The notes below the pieces were generated by a model. The model was not told the DNA's origin. It did no database searches and saw only the letters and a program-made list of their open reading frames with translations. Positions 1-9,779 of a stretch of DNA of 51,932 bases are shown one piece after another. The stretch spans positions 126,001-177,932 of the forward strand of contig CAJNDS010000284.1 of the NCBI GenBank assembly GCA_905221605.1. Reading direction: 5' to 3'. Within the stretch, counting starts at the first letter, position 1; each line of letters opens with the position of its first letter. The DNA is from Symbiodinium natans. Lineage: Eukaryota; Sar; Dinophyceae; Suessiales; Symbiodiniaceae. The position numbers were made by a program, and so were the translations under genes.

Positions 1-1899
1 CATCTGCGTAGGTCCCGTACAGCAGCAGCACGTCTATGCAGTGGAGGTCGGCGAAGGCCTCATCAGGAAGCTGGCGAAGCGGATTCTGCTGCAAAAAGAG
101 GGTCTGCAGATGCCCCAAGCCTGCAAAAGCTCCCACTGGCAGCTCGCGCAGCAAGTTGTGCATGAGGTTCAGCACAGTCAAGTTGGAAAGGGCGGCGAAA
201 CCTCCAATAGGCAGCTCGCTGATCCGGTTGTGAGCCAGGTCCAACGTTCTCAAGCTCGGGAGGCTTGCAAGAACTCCTACTGGCAGTTCAGCGAGCGAGT
301 TCTTGCGCAGAGATAGTGTCTGCAAATTGCCAAGATTGAGGAAGTGTGATGGATTGAGTTCGCTGAGGGAGGTCTGCGCCAGTCTGAGACTCTTTAGCCT
401 CCCCAGGCCAGCAAAGACTCCGGAGGGAAGTTTGCTGAGCGGGTTGCGACCCAGACCCAGCGACTCCAAATGCCCCAAGCCGGTGAAGACTCCCACGGGC
501 AGCTTGCTGATCGAATTGTCCCCAAGCTCCAACCCTGTCAAGCTGGGGAAGCCTGTGAGAGCCTCTACTGGCACTTCGGTGAGCAAGTTCTTGCTCAGAA
601 CGAGATGCTTCAAGTTGCTGAGGCCCGCAAGGCTTGATGGACTAAGTTCGGTGAGGGAAGTGTTCGACAGGTAGAGTTGCTCCAACCTGCCCAGGCCATC
701 AAAAATTCCGACCGGTAGCTTGCCAAGAGGGTTTTCCGACAGGTGAAGCGCCTCCAAATGCCCCAAGCCTGCAAAGATTCCCGCCGGCAGCTCGCTAATC
801 GATTTGCCTGTCAGCATCAGTGCCTTCAAGTTGGGCAGGCCGGCAAAGAGTCCTACCGCCAGTGCAATCGGCGAGCCTTTACTTAGGACCAGACGTTCCA
901 AGTTGGGCAGTCCGGCAAAAGAGCCGACGGGAAGCTCTCTGAGAGGATTGCACTGCATGTCAAGACGCTTCAAGCTCGCGAGGCCGGTGAAGGCTCCGGC
1001 AGCAAGTTCCCTGACTTGGTTGTACCTCATGTCAAGCATCTCCAAGTGGCCGAGGTCGGAGAAGAGCCCAAGTGGCACTTTGCTAAGTTTGTTCTTCAAC
1101 AACTCAAGCTTTTGCAGCCTGGAGAGGCCCTTGAAGATGTCCACCGGAAGGTCTGTGAGGCGGTTGCGTGCCAGGTCAAGGCTCTCCAGCATTCCGTTCA
1201 TCGAAAACAGACCTTCGGGAAGTGTCGCCAGGCGGTTGTCGCTAAGATCCAGGACCCTGAGTCGGGGGCTCCGCTTGAAGACGTCACGTGGCAGAGACAG
1301 CAGCTCATTCCCAGCAACAACCTTCGGCAGAAACTCGAATCCTGCTACTCCTCCTGTGTCTCCCAGCAACAATTTCTCCAAGGAAGGCATGGGATACAGC
1401 AGGCCTTCTGGCAGATGCTTCAGTTCATTTCCGCTCAGTGACAGGACCTTCAAGGCTGACAGGCCTGCGAAGGCTTTCGCCTCCACGCGATGCAAGTTCG
1501 CGCGACTGACATCCAAAAGCTCCAAGTCCTTCAGCGGAGAAAAGAGCTTGCCGGGCAGGATTCGCAGCGGATTTCCGGAGAGGGAGAGACGCTGCAGTCC
1601 AGGCATATACCTGAAAGCATCCGGCGCAATGCTGCTGATGTTCTGGTCATTGAGGTACACATCCTTGATGCGGAGAGCACCGGCCAGGTGGCAGTGTGAA
1701 AGCTGCTTGGCACCGCCGACCTCCTCGCAGCGACAAGGAAAGCAGCCCTCCACTCGCCGGTGGTTGGGGTATGACGAACTCGACAGCACCAAGTAGACGA
1801 TGACCAACAGCAGGCTTGGCGAATACCTTCGAAGCCGTGACAACTGACAACAAAACAAATGCGTCAAGAAGCAGCGCAAAGGGTGGGCACATGCAAAGA
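1..1899 (-). CDS. Exon F (3'-most visible) of LRR receptor-like gene: hydrophobic segment, Cys cap, ~20 LRRs; runs off left edge
   Basis: The minus strand is open from 1899 to the window edge. It starts with a basic stretch and a hydrophobic segment (SPSLLLVIVYLVLSSSS, about 1825-1775). A cysteine cap of LRRNT type follows (CFPCRCEE...CHLAG, about 1750-1685), then about 20 regular LRRs of 24-25 residues with consensus LxxLxLxxNxLxxLPxGxFxGLxx. It joins exon E through a GT-AG intron (1900-2039) with a pyrimidine-rich 3' end, and the phases fit (1 nt + 2 nt). Capped LRRs are normally extracellular ligand-binding domains, so I infer that this is an ectodomain. It could be a separate gene, but no in-frame ATG was seen before the hydrophobic segment. 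Plus-strand ORFs over 41-1796 are shadows of this repeat. Confidence 0.8.
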
Positions 1900-2039
1900 C
1901 TGCAAAGACAGGAGGGATGACGAGAAAAAAACTGCCACAAGGGCTGAGGCTGGGCAACCAGGAGGCAGCACCTTGAAAAGGGCCTTGCATCTCCCACCAG
2001 AAGCTGCACCTCTTGGGCAGAGCGACCGCAAAGAAGAAC
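1900..2039 (-). other. Intron E/F (GT-AG, 140 bp)
   Basis: Donor GTTCTTCTTTG begins at 2039. The acceptor TCTTTGCAG ends at 1900 and is preceded by a pyrimidine-rich tract. Removing it keeps the frame (A+TC = Ile) and links the membrane exon to the capped LRR exon. The other frame-preserving introns are 4226-4359 (GT-AG), 4923-5026 (GC-AG), 5245-5733 (GT-AG) and about 5979-6172 (donor unclear). Confidence 0.7.
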
Positions 2040-4225
2040 TTCTCTCCCGAATCAGCCATGCTTTGGGAACATTTTGCTCGAGGGCCCGGCAAACCGTGCA
2101 CACATGGGCCACGGAATAGTAGACGGCGAAGTAGCCGAAGAAGTCCGTAGGAAAAGCAATCACTGCATCCGCCTTCTCTTCAAGGCTAACTTCTTTCTCA
2201 TCAACACCGAAGTTCCCTGGAACTGTTCGCTTCATGACCAGCCTGTAAGTGGCCAGCAGCGTCACGACCAGGTACGAGAGGGTGTAAGCCATATCCAGGA
2301 TGGCATCTAAGATGCCCGCTCCCATGCGCGCCCTTTTGTCGGAGGGGAACAGGAACAAGATGCTGGGATAAAGGCTGTTCATGCCCAGGATAGCAACAAA
2401 GATCCAGAAGGATTGCGTGAAGGACCCTGACGTGTCTGAGTCTTCTTGAAGCGCGAAGGACGCGATGCCGCCGATGACTGGCAGCTTGCCTAGAGCTTGC
2501 AGCACCACGGTGAAGAGCTGTGTGACGGCCACCTTTAAGCCAAAGAATCTTCCGTGAAGGCCGAAATCGCTCTCATAAAGCAACTGTATGGGCGTCAGGC
2601 TCCGGCTACCCGCTCTCACGCTGCACCTCTGCAGGTCGCACACAAGGACGAACGTCAGTACCAGGTAGGGCAAGGTGAAGAACGTGCAAGGTGCCCAGCT
2701 CTCAGGATACGCCGATGGATCCGCATCTTTCAAGGCAAACACGTATTGCCAGACCGGCGAATGCCGCATGCGGGACTGGAAAACCTTCGGACTGTAGCGA
2801 GCGAAGTATTGTCCCGCAAGGTACACTGCAGCTAGCACAGAGACTGTACGAAGCAGGCAGAGGGAGACATTCAGAAACCAAGGACGCGATTTTGAAGCGG
2901 GCTGGCGCCGGCATGCTTCCTTGCTCGCCACGAGCCCGAGTTGCTTTGCCCTTCGATGCACAACGTCCAGCTGTGCCTCAAGCTCACTCAGGGAGCTCTC
3001 AAAGAACCGGATCGTAGCCAAGTAGCTGTGGACCCTGACCACAATCTCTGCGCACCTGCGGCCAGCCTGCGCAAGAGCAAAGGAGTCCCGCATGGACATA
3101 ATCTCAACGTTCCCTTCATCGTTCTCCAACCTTGTCTTGAGAAATTGCCAGGCACGGGCAACGCCAGTCAGGTCAGGAAGTGTCACGTTGCAATACAAGA
3201 TGTCAAAGACGCGATTCGGTTGACCCTTCCTTTCGACAGCTTCATGCGCAAGTGGCACTGGTTTCAGCTTCGGCCACAGGTCAGATAGTCCGGACGCCAT
3301 CTGGCTCTCCAGGTACTCTTTCAATGGCAGGCACACCCTTTCGTGAAACGTCTCAAAGTGTCTTCTGGCTTCCAAGTAGTGCTCTTGCAAGCTGTTCACA
3401 CGCACTTGAGTCATGTGCTCTTCCCCTTGGTCACCGAACAGAATCGATAGGTCGCTCCCCAAGTGCCTGGCATAGATGGACTCAGCAAGCACCTCCAGCT
3501 GCTTTGAAAGTTCCTGCATTCGATTGAGTCGAACCGTCGTATACCATATGCTCGTGACAGCGATCACTGCAAACGACAAGAGCATGGCCGTGGCATCAGC
3601 CCGCATCAACCGCGACAAGCTGTAGCACGCCACCGGAAATAAGCTTAGCACAATTAGAAACAGCAAATACCGACTCTCGGCTTCTGCAATCGCTTGGGTG
3701 AGCATGAGCAAAGCAAGCTCAAAATACTGGCGTTGGGAGTTCAGCGATGAGCAGATCCTTCTGCAAAGCCCAAAACAGCGATGCCTCCGACAATACCCAC
3801 TCTCCAAACTATGAAAGGACAGACATGTAGGATGGCTACAGGGAAAGGGTCTGACCTCATCAAACTCGTTCTCGTTGTCTCGCATCTCTGTGTCAGAGCC
3901 CTCTTCTGACTCGTCGCTGATACTGCTGGAGCTGCTTGAAGTGTAGAAGCTCATAGGCGAAAAGGAAGCCGACTTGGCGAACGGTGCATACAGTCGCCTC
4001 AGCCGCCGACGCAGCAAGCGCTGGTTGGCAACAGATTCAATGTGGACCCAGGTGTTCATTCTGCGACATCGCGTGAGTGACCCGATGGCTTCCTGTAGCT
4101 CCAGGCGCACGTCCCTTGAGACCCGCTCACATCCGCTGAGGTCCAAGACCAAGTCCTCTAAGGACTGGCTCTTCAATGCCGAGGCCAACGGCCCGAGCTC
4201 CTCCAGCTGCGGCAGCTTCATGAGC
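2040..4225 (-). CDS. Exon E of the same gene: end of first LRR block, acidic/Ser-rich linker, multi-pass membrane region
   Basis: The exon opens with LRR sequence (KLPQLEELGPLASALKS, then LEDLVLDLSGC). A Ser/acidic low-complexity linker follows (about 3960-3860), then a Cys/His-rich patch (about 3835-3745). I count about eight hydrophobic helices, for example YLLFLIVLSLFPVACYSL, TAMLLSFAVIAVTSIWYTTV, PYLVLTFVLVCDL, FWIFVAILGMNSLYPSILF and LSYLVVTLLATYRLV. A long polar loop with helical heptads lies between helices two and three. The 5' junction uses a GT donor at 4359 and a TAG acceptor at 4226, giving GT+G = Val and an unbroken LRR. An ORF reading on to 1864 exists, but its last ~47 codons lie in the predicted intron. 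No enzyme family was recognised in the membrane part. Confidence 0.8.
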
Positions 4226-4359
4226 CTACACAGGTGCGCCAGCCAGCAAACAACACTACTGAAGCATCTGAGACATCTCACCTACGGCCACAGACTAAAC
4301 ATGAGCGAAATCGCAAAACAACCCTGGAGTCCTATATATTGCTGGGACATGCATTTCAC

Positions 4360-4922
4360 ACCCCTGGCCAGAGCTCCAAGTAGGCCAGCCGCATGTCTTC
4401 CAGCGCCTCGCTCAGGCCGGCAACGCTGCGCAGGCGCTCGGAGCCCGTGAGGCGCAGCGTGAGCTCCGCCAAGCACCGCAGGCCCGGAACGGCCCTCGCT
4501 GCCCGCCCGGCCTCCATGTCCGGCAGCCCGGATCCCGAGGTCGAGACGAAGGAGTCCAAGGTCTCCAATCCGGTGAAGCACAGGTCCAGTCGCAGCACGC
4601 GCACATCCGGCAGGTGCGACATCAGCACGAGGAGCTCGGCATCCCCGAAGTGCGCACAGCCCGTGAAGGACAGCTGCACGATGCGGCGCGAGGCGTCTGC
4701 CTCCAGGGCACGCGCCAGAACTTCCGTGGACTTCTGCTCCTGCACATAGCCGTACCACATGGCCAACGCGAAGTGCGACGCAAGCGCCCGGTTCACCCGC
4801 TCATAATTCGGGTGCTCTGCGGGGTGCGACTGCAAAGCCTTGAAATGACCAGGTCCAAGCTCAGGGAAGGCGATGCTGTTCAGAATCCGCACCTTGTCGA
4901 TCCTCTCTGTGTACTTGGCCTC
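4360..4922 (-). CDS. Exon D: first LRR block
   Basis: About 187 codons, starting after a TTCTCAG acceptor (GAG GCC AAG...) and ending at GGGGT before a GTGAAA donor. It begins with KVRILNSIAF, a helix typical of the region after the TIR-like domain in this dinoflagellate family. Ribonuclease-inhibitor-like LRRs follow (RIVQLSFTGCAHFGDAELLVL, DVRVLRLDLCFTGLETL, CLAELTLRLTGSERL). The ATG at 4934 lies upstream of the acceptor and is probably intronic, so it is not chosen as a start. Confidence 0.75.
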
Positions 4923-5026
4923 CTGAGAATGCATGGGTCCCTTTCAACACGACGCAATGACAAATGCCAAGTAGCAAGGGTGCAGGGGGTCAAGAAGAGC
5001 ATCTCTGCCAACATCCGCCGAGCTGC

Positions 5027-5244
5027 TTGGATCTTCACGCTCAGACCCCGCTCCAGGAGCACCAGGGGGAAAGGGCGCTCGCGCACCGACTTCCTGTGCA
5101 AGCCGACGATGCCGATCATCCGCGTCTCCGCGCCGGCCAGGCCATCAGTGAGCACGTGAGCCTCGGAACCAACAATGTGCCAGTGTGAGTGCAACATAGT
5201 GTACAGGCATGGCGCATGGCGATCAAGCAATCTCAAAGGCTCAG
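5027..5244 (-). CDS. Exon C: C-terminal half of the TIR-like domain
   Basis: Reads LRLLDRHAPCLYTMLHS, then VGSEAHVLTDGLAG and ERGLSVKIQ. The first codon is completed by the last base of exon B (A+CT = Thr), following a GTAG acceptor at 5245-5248. The 3' end is placed at a GC donor (5026), because phase 0 then joins SVKIQ directly to EAKYTERIDKVRILNSI of exon D. GC donors are common in dinoflagellates. The exact 3' end is less certain than the others. Confidence 0.65.
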
Positions 5245-5733
5245 CTACATCGTCACCCCGCCGTGCCATCTACCCCTGCGCCGAGCAGCTTGGCCCTGCG
5301 CGTCCGTGGCGCCAACGTCCAAAAACAGGCGGCGTGTCGACCAACCGTCCTCTCGACGCTCGATGGCCTGGGAGATGAGGCAACGCGGACAGACTTCCCA
5401 ACAAGGTTCCCTAAGGGCCTGCAGCTTTTGCCCCAACATAATTCACATACTGCAACACTGCCGACCACACTGCCGGGCCTTGCCAAGAAAGGAGGGTGGA
5501 GAAATGCAGACACGACAATGGGGCTTAAACCAGAGAACCAGAGATGTGGAAGACAGGTGGGCGAGGTTTCTAAAGTCACGGTACGACGACATCACCTTCT
5601 CTGCCAGGAATTGTAAACTGTGCGAGTGAGCAGCATTCCTCGCCCACACAACATTGCGAGCTGAAATTGTGGGCATGGGGAACTCGATCCGAGCCCCGAA
5701 CAATCAAACAGGCAGCTGAGGCCGCGGCAATAC

Positions 5734-5978
5734 TTTCCTCGAAGCAGCACCAGATGCGCTCAAAGGGAGTTCCAGCGGAGTCCAGCACGAGGAGTACCCC
5801 CTCACACATCTGCATGGCTTTGTAGAAGGAAGTGCTTCGAGGATTGCACTGAATATCGTCCTCGACACGGTGCTGGTTGTTCGCGTACGCGCACACCCAA
5901 TAGGTGGTGCTGCCTGGCAGATCTCTCACACTTGCATGTTGTTCCAGACATGCGAGGAACTCGTTGACTGGCTCCTCA
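5734..5978 (-). CDS. Exon B: core of the TIR-like domain
   Basis: Contains EEPVNEFLACLEQHA, YWVCAYANNQH, NPRSTSFYKAMQ, GVLLVLDSAGTPFERIWCCFEE. I recognise this block from many dinoflagellate predicted proteins, where it follows a WFVSHxW motif. The order SHxW, hydrophobic strand ending in LVLD, and RIWCxFE resembles a TIR-like alpha/beta fold; that assignment is inference. It ends at a GT donor (GTATTG, 5733). The acceptor near 5979 (ACAG) is only approximate. Confidence 0.7.
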
Positions 5979-6172
5979 CTGTTTCAAACTCGAAACTCGA
6001 AACAAGATGGCGAAGGGGTGCTTTACGAAGCTGCTACGGGGTGCCAGAGAAACAGTCGCTTAAGTGTCCTGGGTGTGCGATTTATCCTGAGGGTTAACTG
6101 CATAAGGACCCTACATGGCACCAAGCTTCAGAAATCAACCAAATGCCAAAGTGTTTGTAGCGAGCGTCTATC

Positions 6173-6780
6173 CAAGCATGGGACACGAACCAGCGCGGCT
6201 TCTGCACGTGAGGATCCAGCGCCATGACCTCCACCAAGCTGCATCCGTTCTGCTCGTGATACCCTTGCGTGGCTGGCTTGATGATCCAGTGATTCGCATG
6301 GTACAGGTTGAAGGTGCCGAATGTCAGTCTGCTTCCTGCATTGGCACCGTATGTCTCGAACCATCGGTCCGCCATCTTTGAGATGAACCTCACGAGCAGC
6401 CGCAACTGCTCCAAGCTGATGCCTCGCTCGGCCGTGTGCGCGATGGAGCACGCCTCCTTCAAATCTTCCCCCTTCCGACTTCCCGTGAATGAATGCCAGG
6501 GCACCCCGACAACCCCTACAAGAGGAGAACAGAAACAAAAGCTTGAGTCCTCCGCGCTGATCTCGGAAAAATTGGCCAGGACGACGCCATGCAGCGCTGT
6601 CTGTTGGGTGATGATTTCGTTGGGCCCCAGCTGCTGCAGCCCACTTGAGAGGAGTTTGTTTCCGTGCCAGGGTTCAGGCAGCCGGCTTTGGGCCAGGCGA
6701 ATGACGTCATCAGCAGTAAGCCCGACAGCCCATGGAAGACTGAGCCATCCAAAACCGGGGACATCCACTGCCAGGGACAT
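6173..6780 (-). CDS. Exon A: N-terminal region up to the WFVSHAW motif
   Basis: Starts at ATG 6780 (MSLAVDVPGFGWLSL). The first ~70 residues look like a ubiquitin-type beta-grasp domain (AVGLTADDVIRLAQ..., then a QQLGPNEIITQQTALHGVVL tail); this is tentative. The section GEDLKEACSIAHTAERGISLEQLRLLVRFI...LYHANHWIIKPAT...CSLVEVMA is typical of the region before the SHxW motif in dinoflagellate family members. WFVSHAW ends at about 6172. The same frame is open upstream to an ATG at 7056, but that part has no family-like features. A pyrimidine tract plus TAG at about 6545-6518 could mark a short internal intron. The donor after SHAW would be a non-canonical GA. Confidence 0.65.
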
Positions 6781-7035
6781 GGCGTCAGGTGGGCCCTCAA
6801 TGGCGGTTGACGCTTTGGATTCAAGGTTTAGCGTTTGGGTGTTTCCGAATTCTCGGTGCTGGCCATAGGCGCTTGGGAGATGGACTTGCGAGAAAAATTG
6901 TAAACAGCCACACATCTGGTTGGGAAGAACCTGATGGCTGCTCCTAAGCAAGCCAGGGCATGGCTGAAGTCGTCTGGAACAGCGGAGGACCGTGGGATCC
7001 GTGTAGGGGACAGGTAACGGAATGCACGAGGTGCA

Positions 7036-7500
7036 GATGCAACATGTCACCCTCACATCTGCCCATCACGCAACCAGGCACTTACCCCCTCAGTTTTCCC
7101 TAAATCTCAACCATAAAACACCGCAACAGCTGGCTGATCCATTCTTGAGGAGCCGTAGTTTGGGAGGGGTGTCCTGACCTCACCCCCAAACCCCAAACCC
7201 TAAACCCTGAGCCCTTAACCCTTAAACCCTAACCCTAAACCACTATCGCTGACGCAGGGTGTGGTCCTGCCTTGTGCTTTTACACTGGCCAGGCCATGTT
7301 CTGGTGATGGTCTGCTGTTTGCGCGTTGCCTCCCCCCCCCCCCACCCCCCTTCCCCTCCTCTTAAAGCCCGAGCCCGAGGATGGCTTGGAGGGTGTCCAC
7401 GCCTTTCTTGTGGTCGTGATCCTCCCAGTTCAACTCCATCCTCGAAGTCAAAAGTGCAACATGTTCACGGTCACATCTGCTCGTCACGCAACCAGGCACC
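7036..7500. repeat. Imperfect ~45-bp direct repeat (7036-7080 and 7455-7500)
   Basis: Both copies read GCAACATG...CACATCTGC...CACGCAACCAGGCA with a few substitutions, about 420 bp apart. On the minus strand both translate as VPGCV(M/T)..., so they may be relics of one short coding exon. The 7455 copy lies in a 94-codon minus ORF (7362-7646) containing MELNWEDHDHKKGVDTLQAILGLGL, which could be the end of a gene fragment; no family was recognised. Confidence 0.4.
7183..7241 (-). repeat. Interstitial telomere-type tract (CCCTAAA orientation)
   Basis: Degenerate heptamers CCCAAAC, CCTAAACC, CCCTTAACCC, CCTAACCC. TTTAGGG is the telomere repeat known from dinoflagellates. A homopolymeric C stretch lies just downstream (about 7329-7350). 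Confidence 0.7.
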
Positions 7501-8254
7501 ATTGCTTTTGCTTTTGTCCACATCGACAGCTGATCAATGGCATCAAAGAGGTCTGCACTTTTACGACCTTCAACGACTTGTAGACTGATGAGCTGGCACA
7601 GCTGCTTCCGAGCCAGTGCCCCGGAACAGAGAAGATCTGGACTCAAGGCCTATGGAAAGGCTTTCTGTGGCGGTTTGGGGGTCTTCAAGCTTGTTTGTTG
7701 ATTGGTCAAAGTGCGCTTGGCACTGGCTCCTGGAAGGGGCACCATGCTGATGCTCAGTAAACCGACATCGAATTAGAGACTTCCACATGGGAATTCTTCT
7801 TCAAACAGCATGGCGCGAGCATGCTGGTCTAGTAAACTGTACATCCGCACTGAACATTTGGAACATCTTTGCCCTGAATACCCCAAGCCCCTGACCATCA
7901 GCCACCAAATTTGATGAAGTAGTGCGCGATCATCTGGCAGGAGTTGAACACAACAACCTCATCAATAGAAGCGGCCTTCTGTGCCAAGCCTTGGGCAGTG
8001 TGGCAGCAGCGCACCCTACTTCCCAGCATTCTTGGGGGTAATTGCATGGTTCCTTGAAAATGGGCCCTTTAAAGGTACCCCTAGTATACCCTAGGGCCAT
8101 AGCACAGAACCCCTTAAAAGGAGGTAAGGGGCCATATTAAGGGACCATGTAGCTACCCTTAGAAGCCTGGTGCCACCCAAGGGACGACTGTGGTGTTGCC
8201 CGGAAACCGTGGTGGAACAGGGCTCGCTCACAACTTCTGCATTTCCAACCTTGC
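7242..8254. other. Stretch without a convincing gene
   Basis: Contains the C-rich run, the second copy of the 45-bp repeat and, at about 8060-8170, short palindromic GGTACCC/CCTTAAA-type sequence similar in style to 12295-12385. It also holds the uncertain 94-codon minus ORF noted above. No RNA gene was seen. Confidence 0.5.
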
Positions 8255-8368
8255 GTTTAGGGCTTAGGGCTTAGGGATTAGGGTTTAGGGTTTAGGGCTT
8301 AGGGCTTAGGGCCTAGGGTTTAGGGTTTAGGGTTTAGGGTTTAGGGTTTAGGAGTTTAGGGCTCAGGG
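8255..8368 (+). repeat. Interstitial telomere-type tract (TTTAGGG orientation)
   Basis: About 14 near-consecutive units. Perfect TTTAGGG copies are mixed with CTTAGGG, ATTAGGG and CCTAGGG variants. This is the longest tract in this orientation in the window. Confidence 0.85.
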
Positions 8369-8820
8369 GATGCAACAGGAAGACCAGAATTGGGCGAACG
8401 CCATTTGCGAAACAAAGCTCTTTGACCAGGTTGCTTTCGCTGCCAACAGCTTGAGACACGTTTCATGATCACATTCATGCCGTGGAAAATGACGAGCTTT
8501 AGCAGATTAGCAGAGTAATGAGGCTTCATGAATCAATGGACTACGAAGGTTGATGCAATTTGTTTAATGTACGTTGGAGGTCCCCTGGTCGCCATGCGGG
8601 GGGGGCACAGCACGCCGCTCGTGTTTACGGCAAAAGACACCCCCAGCGCACTTCTACGAACTCCGCCTACATGAGAGCTTTTTGTGCCACATGTGCCACT
8701 GTATACGACCGAGGTAGCCACTGCCACTTTCACCATCAGCAGGGCGTTTCCGTAGCCTGTGGCGGTGACAGGGTTGGAGGTGGCGTAGAGACCAGGCCCA
8801 TAGTGACCTGAGCAGGCTAA

Positions 8821-8847
8821 ACCCGAAACCCTAAACCCTAAACCCTA
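8821..8847 (-). repeat. Telomere-type tract flanking the left end of the retroelement
   Basis: Reads CCCGAAA CCCTAAA CCCTAAA CCCTAA and then passes directly into the terminal repeat of the retroelement at 8848. The tract resumes in register on the far side, at 12203-12212. Confidence 0.85.
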
Positions 8848-9015
8848 ATTCATGAGGCTGCGCTTCTCGCCTCAACCTCTGACGTGCTGCAGAAAGGAGA
8901 AAAGCAAGGCTCTTTGCTGGAAGCGAAGGAACTGCCGATGAGTTAGAGATCACTGCATTGACTTCCATTCAAGGCCAGCTGCTTAGCAGCGCGCCCCTGT
9001 CATTGCAACGAACCC
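8848..9015 (-). repeat. Terminal repeat B2
   Basis: 168 bp, identical to 9193-9360 except for one base (CATTG versus CACTG near the inner end). It abuts the telomere-type tract on its outer side. Confidence 0.85.
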
Positions 9016-9040
9016 CGAAAATGGGATTGGGAGGGTGGGC

Positions 9041-9193
9041 CGCGCGAAGGCAACCTCAAACATTCAAGACTGGAGCCCATGCGTACGAACAGCGGGCGTG
9101 CTTACAGTTGATGTTGCGACTCATCAGCTTCAGCTTGTGCTGAAGATGGCCCTGCACTTGCACTGACCAGCTCGCTGCATGAATACCCCTTCA
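9041..9193 (-). repeat. Repeat A2
   Basis: 153 bp (CGCGCGAAGG...ATACCCCTTCA) with no difference seen from 12050-12202. It is directly followed, with one shared base, by B1. Confidence 0.85.
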
Positions 9194-9360
9194 TTCATGA
9201 GGCTGCGCTTCTCGCCTCAACCTCTGACGTGCTGCAGAAAGGAGAAAAGCAAGGCTCTTTGCTGGAAGCGAAGGAACTGCCGATGAGTTAGAGATCACTG
9301 CATTGACTTCCATTCAAGGCCAGCTGCTTAGCAGCGCGCCCCTGTCACTGCAACGAACCC
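9193..9360 (-). repeat. Repeat B1
   Basis: Second copy of the 168-bp sequence, offset 345 bp from B2. It forms the 3' boundary (coding sense) of the internal region. Confidence 0.85.
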
Positions 9361-9779
9361 ACCTACCGGCACTGGCCACTTCAGTGGCCGAAAACAGACA
9401 AACGAATTTTCGCCAGCAGAGCGGAAAGTCATGCCAAGAATGTTGCCAAGGGCGCACAAGGAGCCAGACGATCGCACGTGCCAGCTGTGACGTGCTGCAA
9501 GGGGAGCAGACTTGCAGCCCCGTGCAGGAAGAGTCAGCATCATGCTTCTGCCTGCAGCATGTCGGCCTCAGGGTCTTCAGAAGGACCCTTAATCCGCAGT
9601 ATGCCCGGAAACTTCCTGTCGAGTGTCAGCAGTTCCAGAAACTGTACAACCAAAAATACCAAATTCCCACCAAAAAGCCGCGATGACGCACATGACAAGT
9701 TGCACATCATGCTCCGAGGAACAGGGCTTGTCAAGGCAACATTTGAGCTTCACTGCGTAATGTCATAGGCAAACGGATG

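Noticed and set aside
41-1796. Long plus-strand ORFs over the left end, up to 330 codons
   Set aside because: They are antisense readings of the minus-strand LRR array; their periodic Pro/Ser/Leu pattern is the reverse complement of the LRR consensus.
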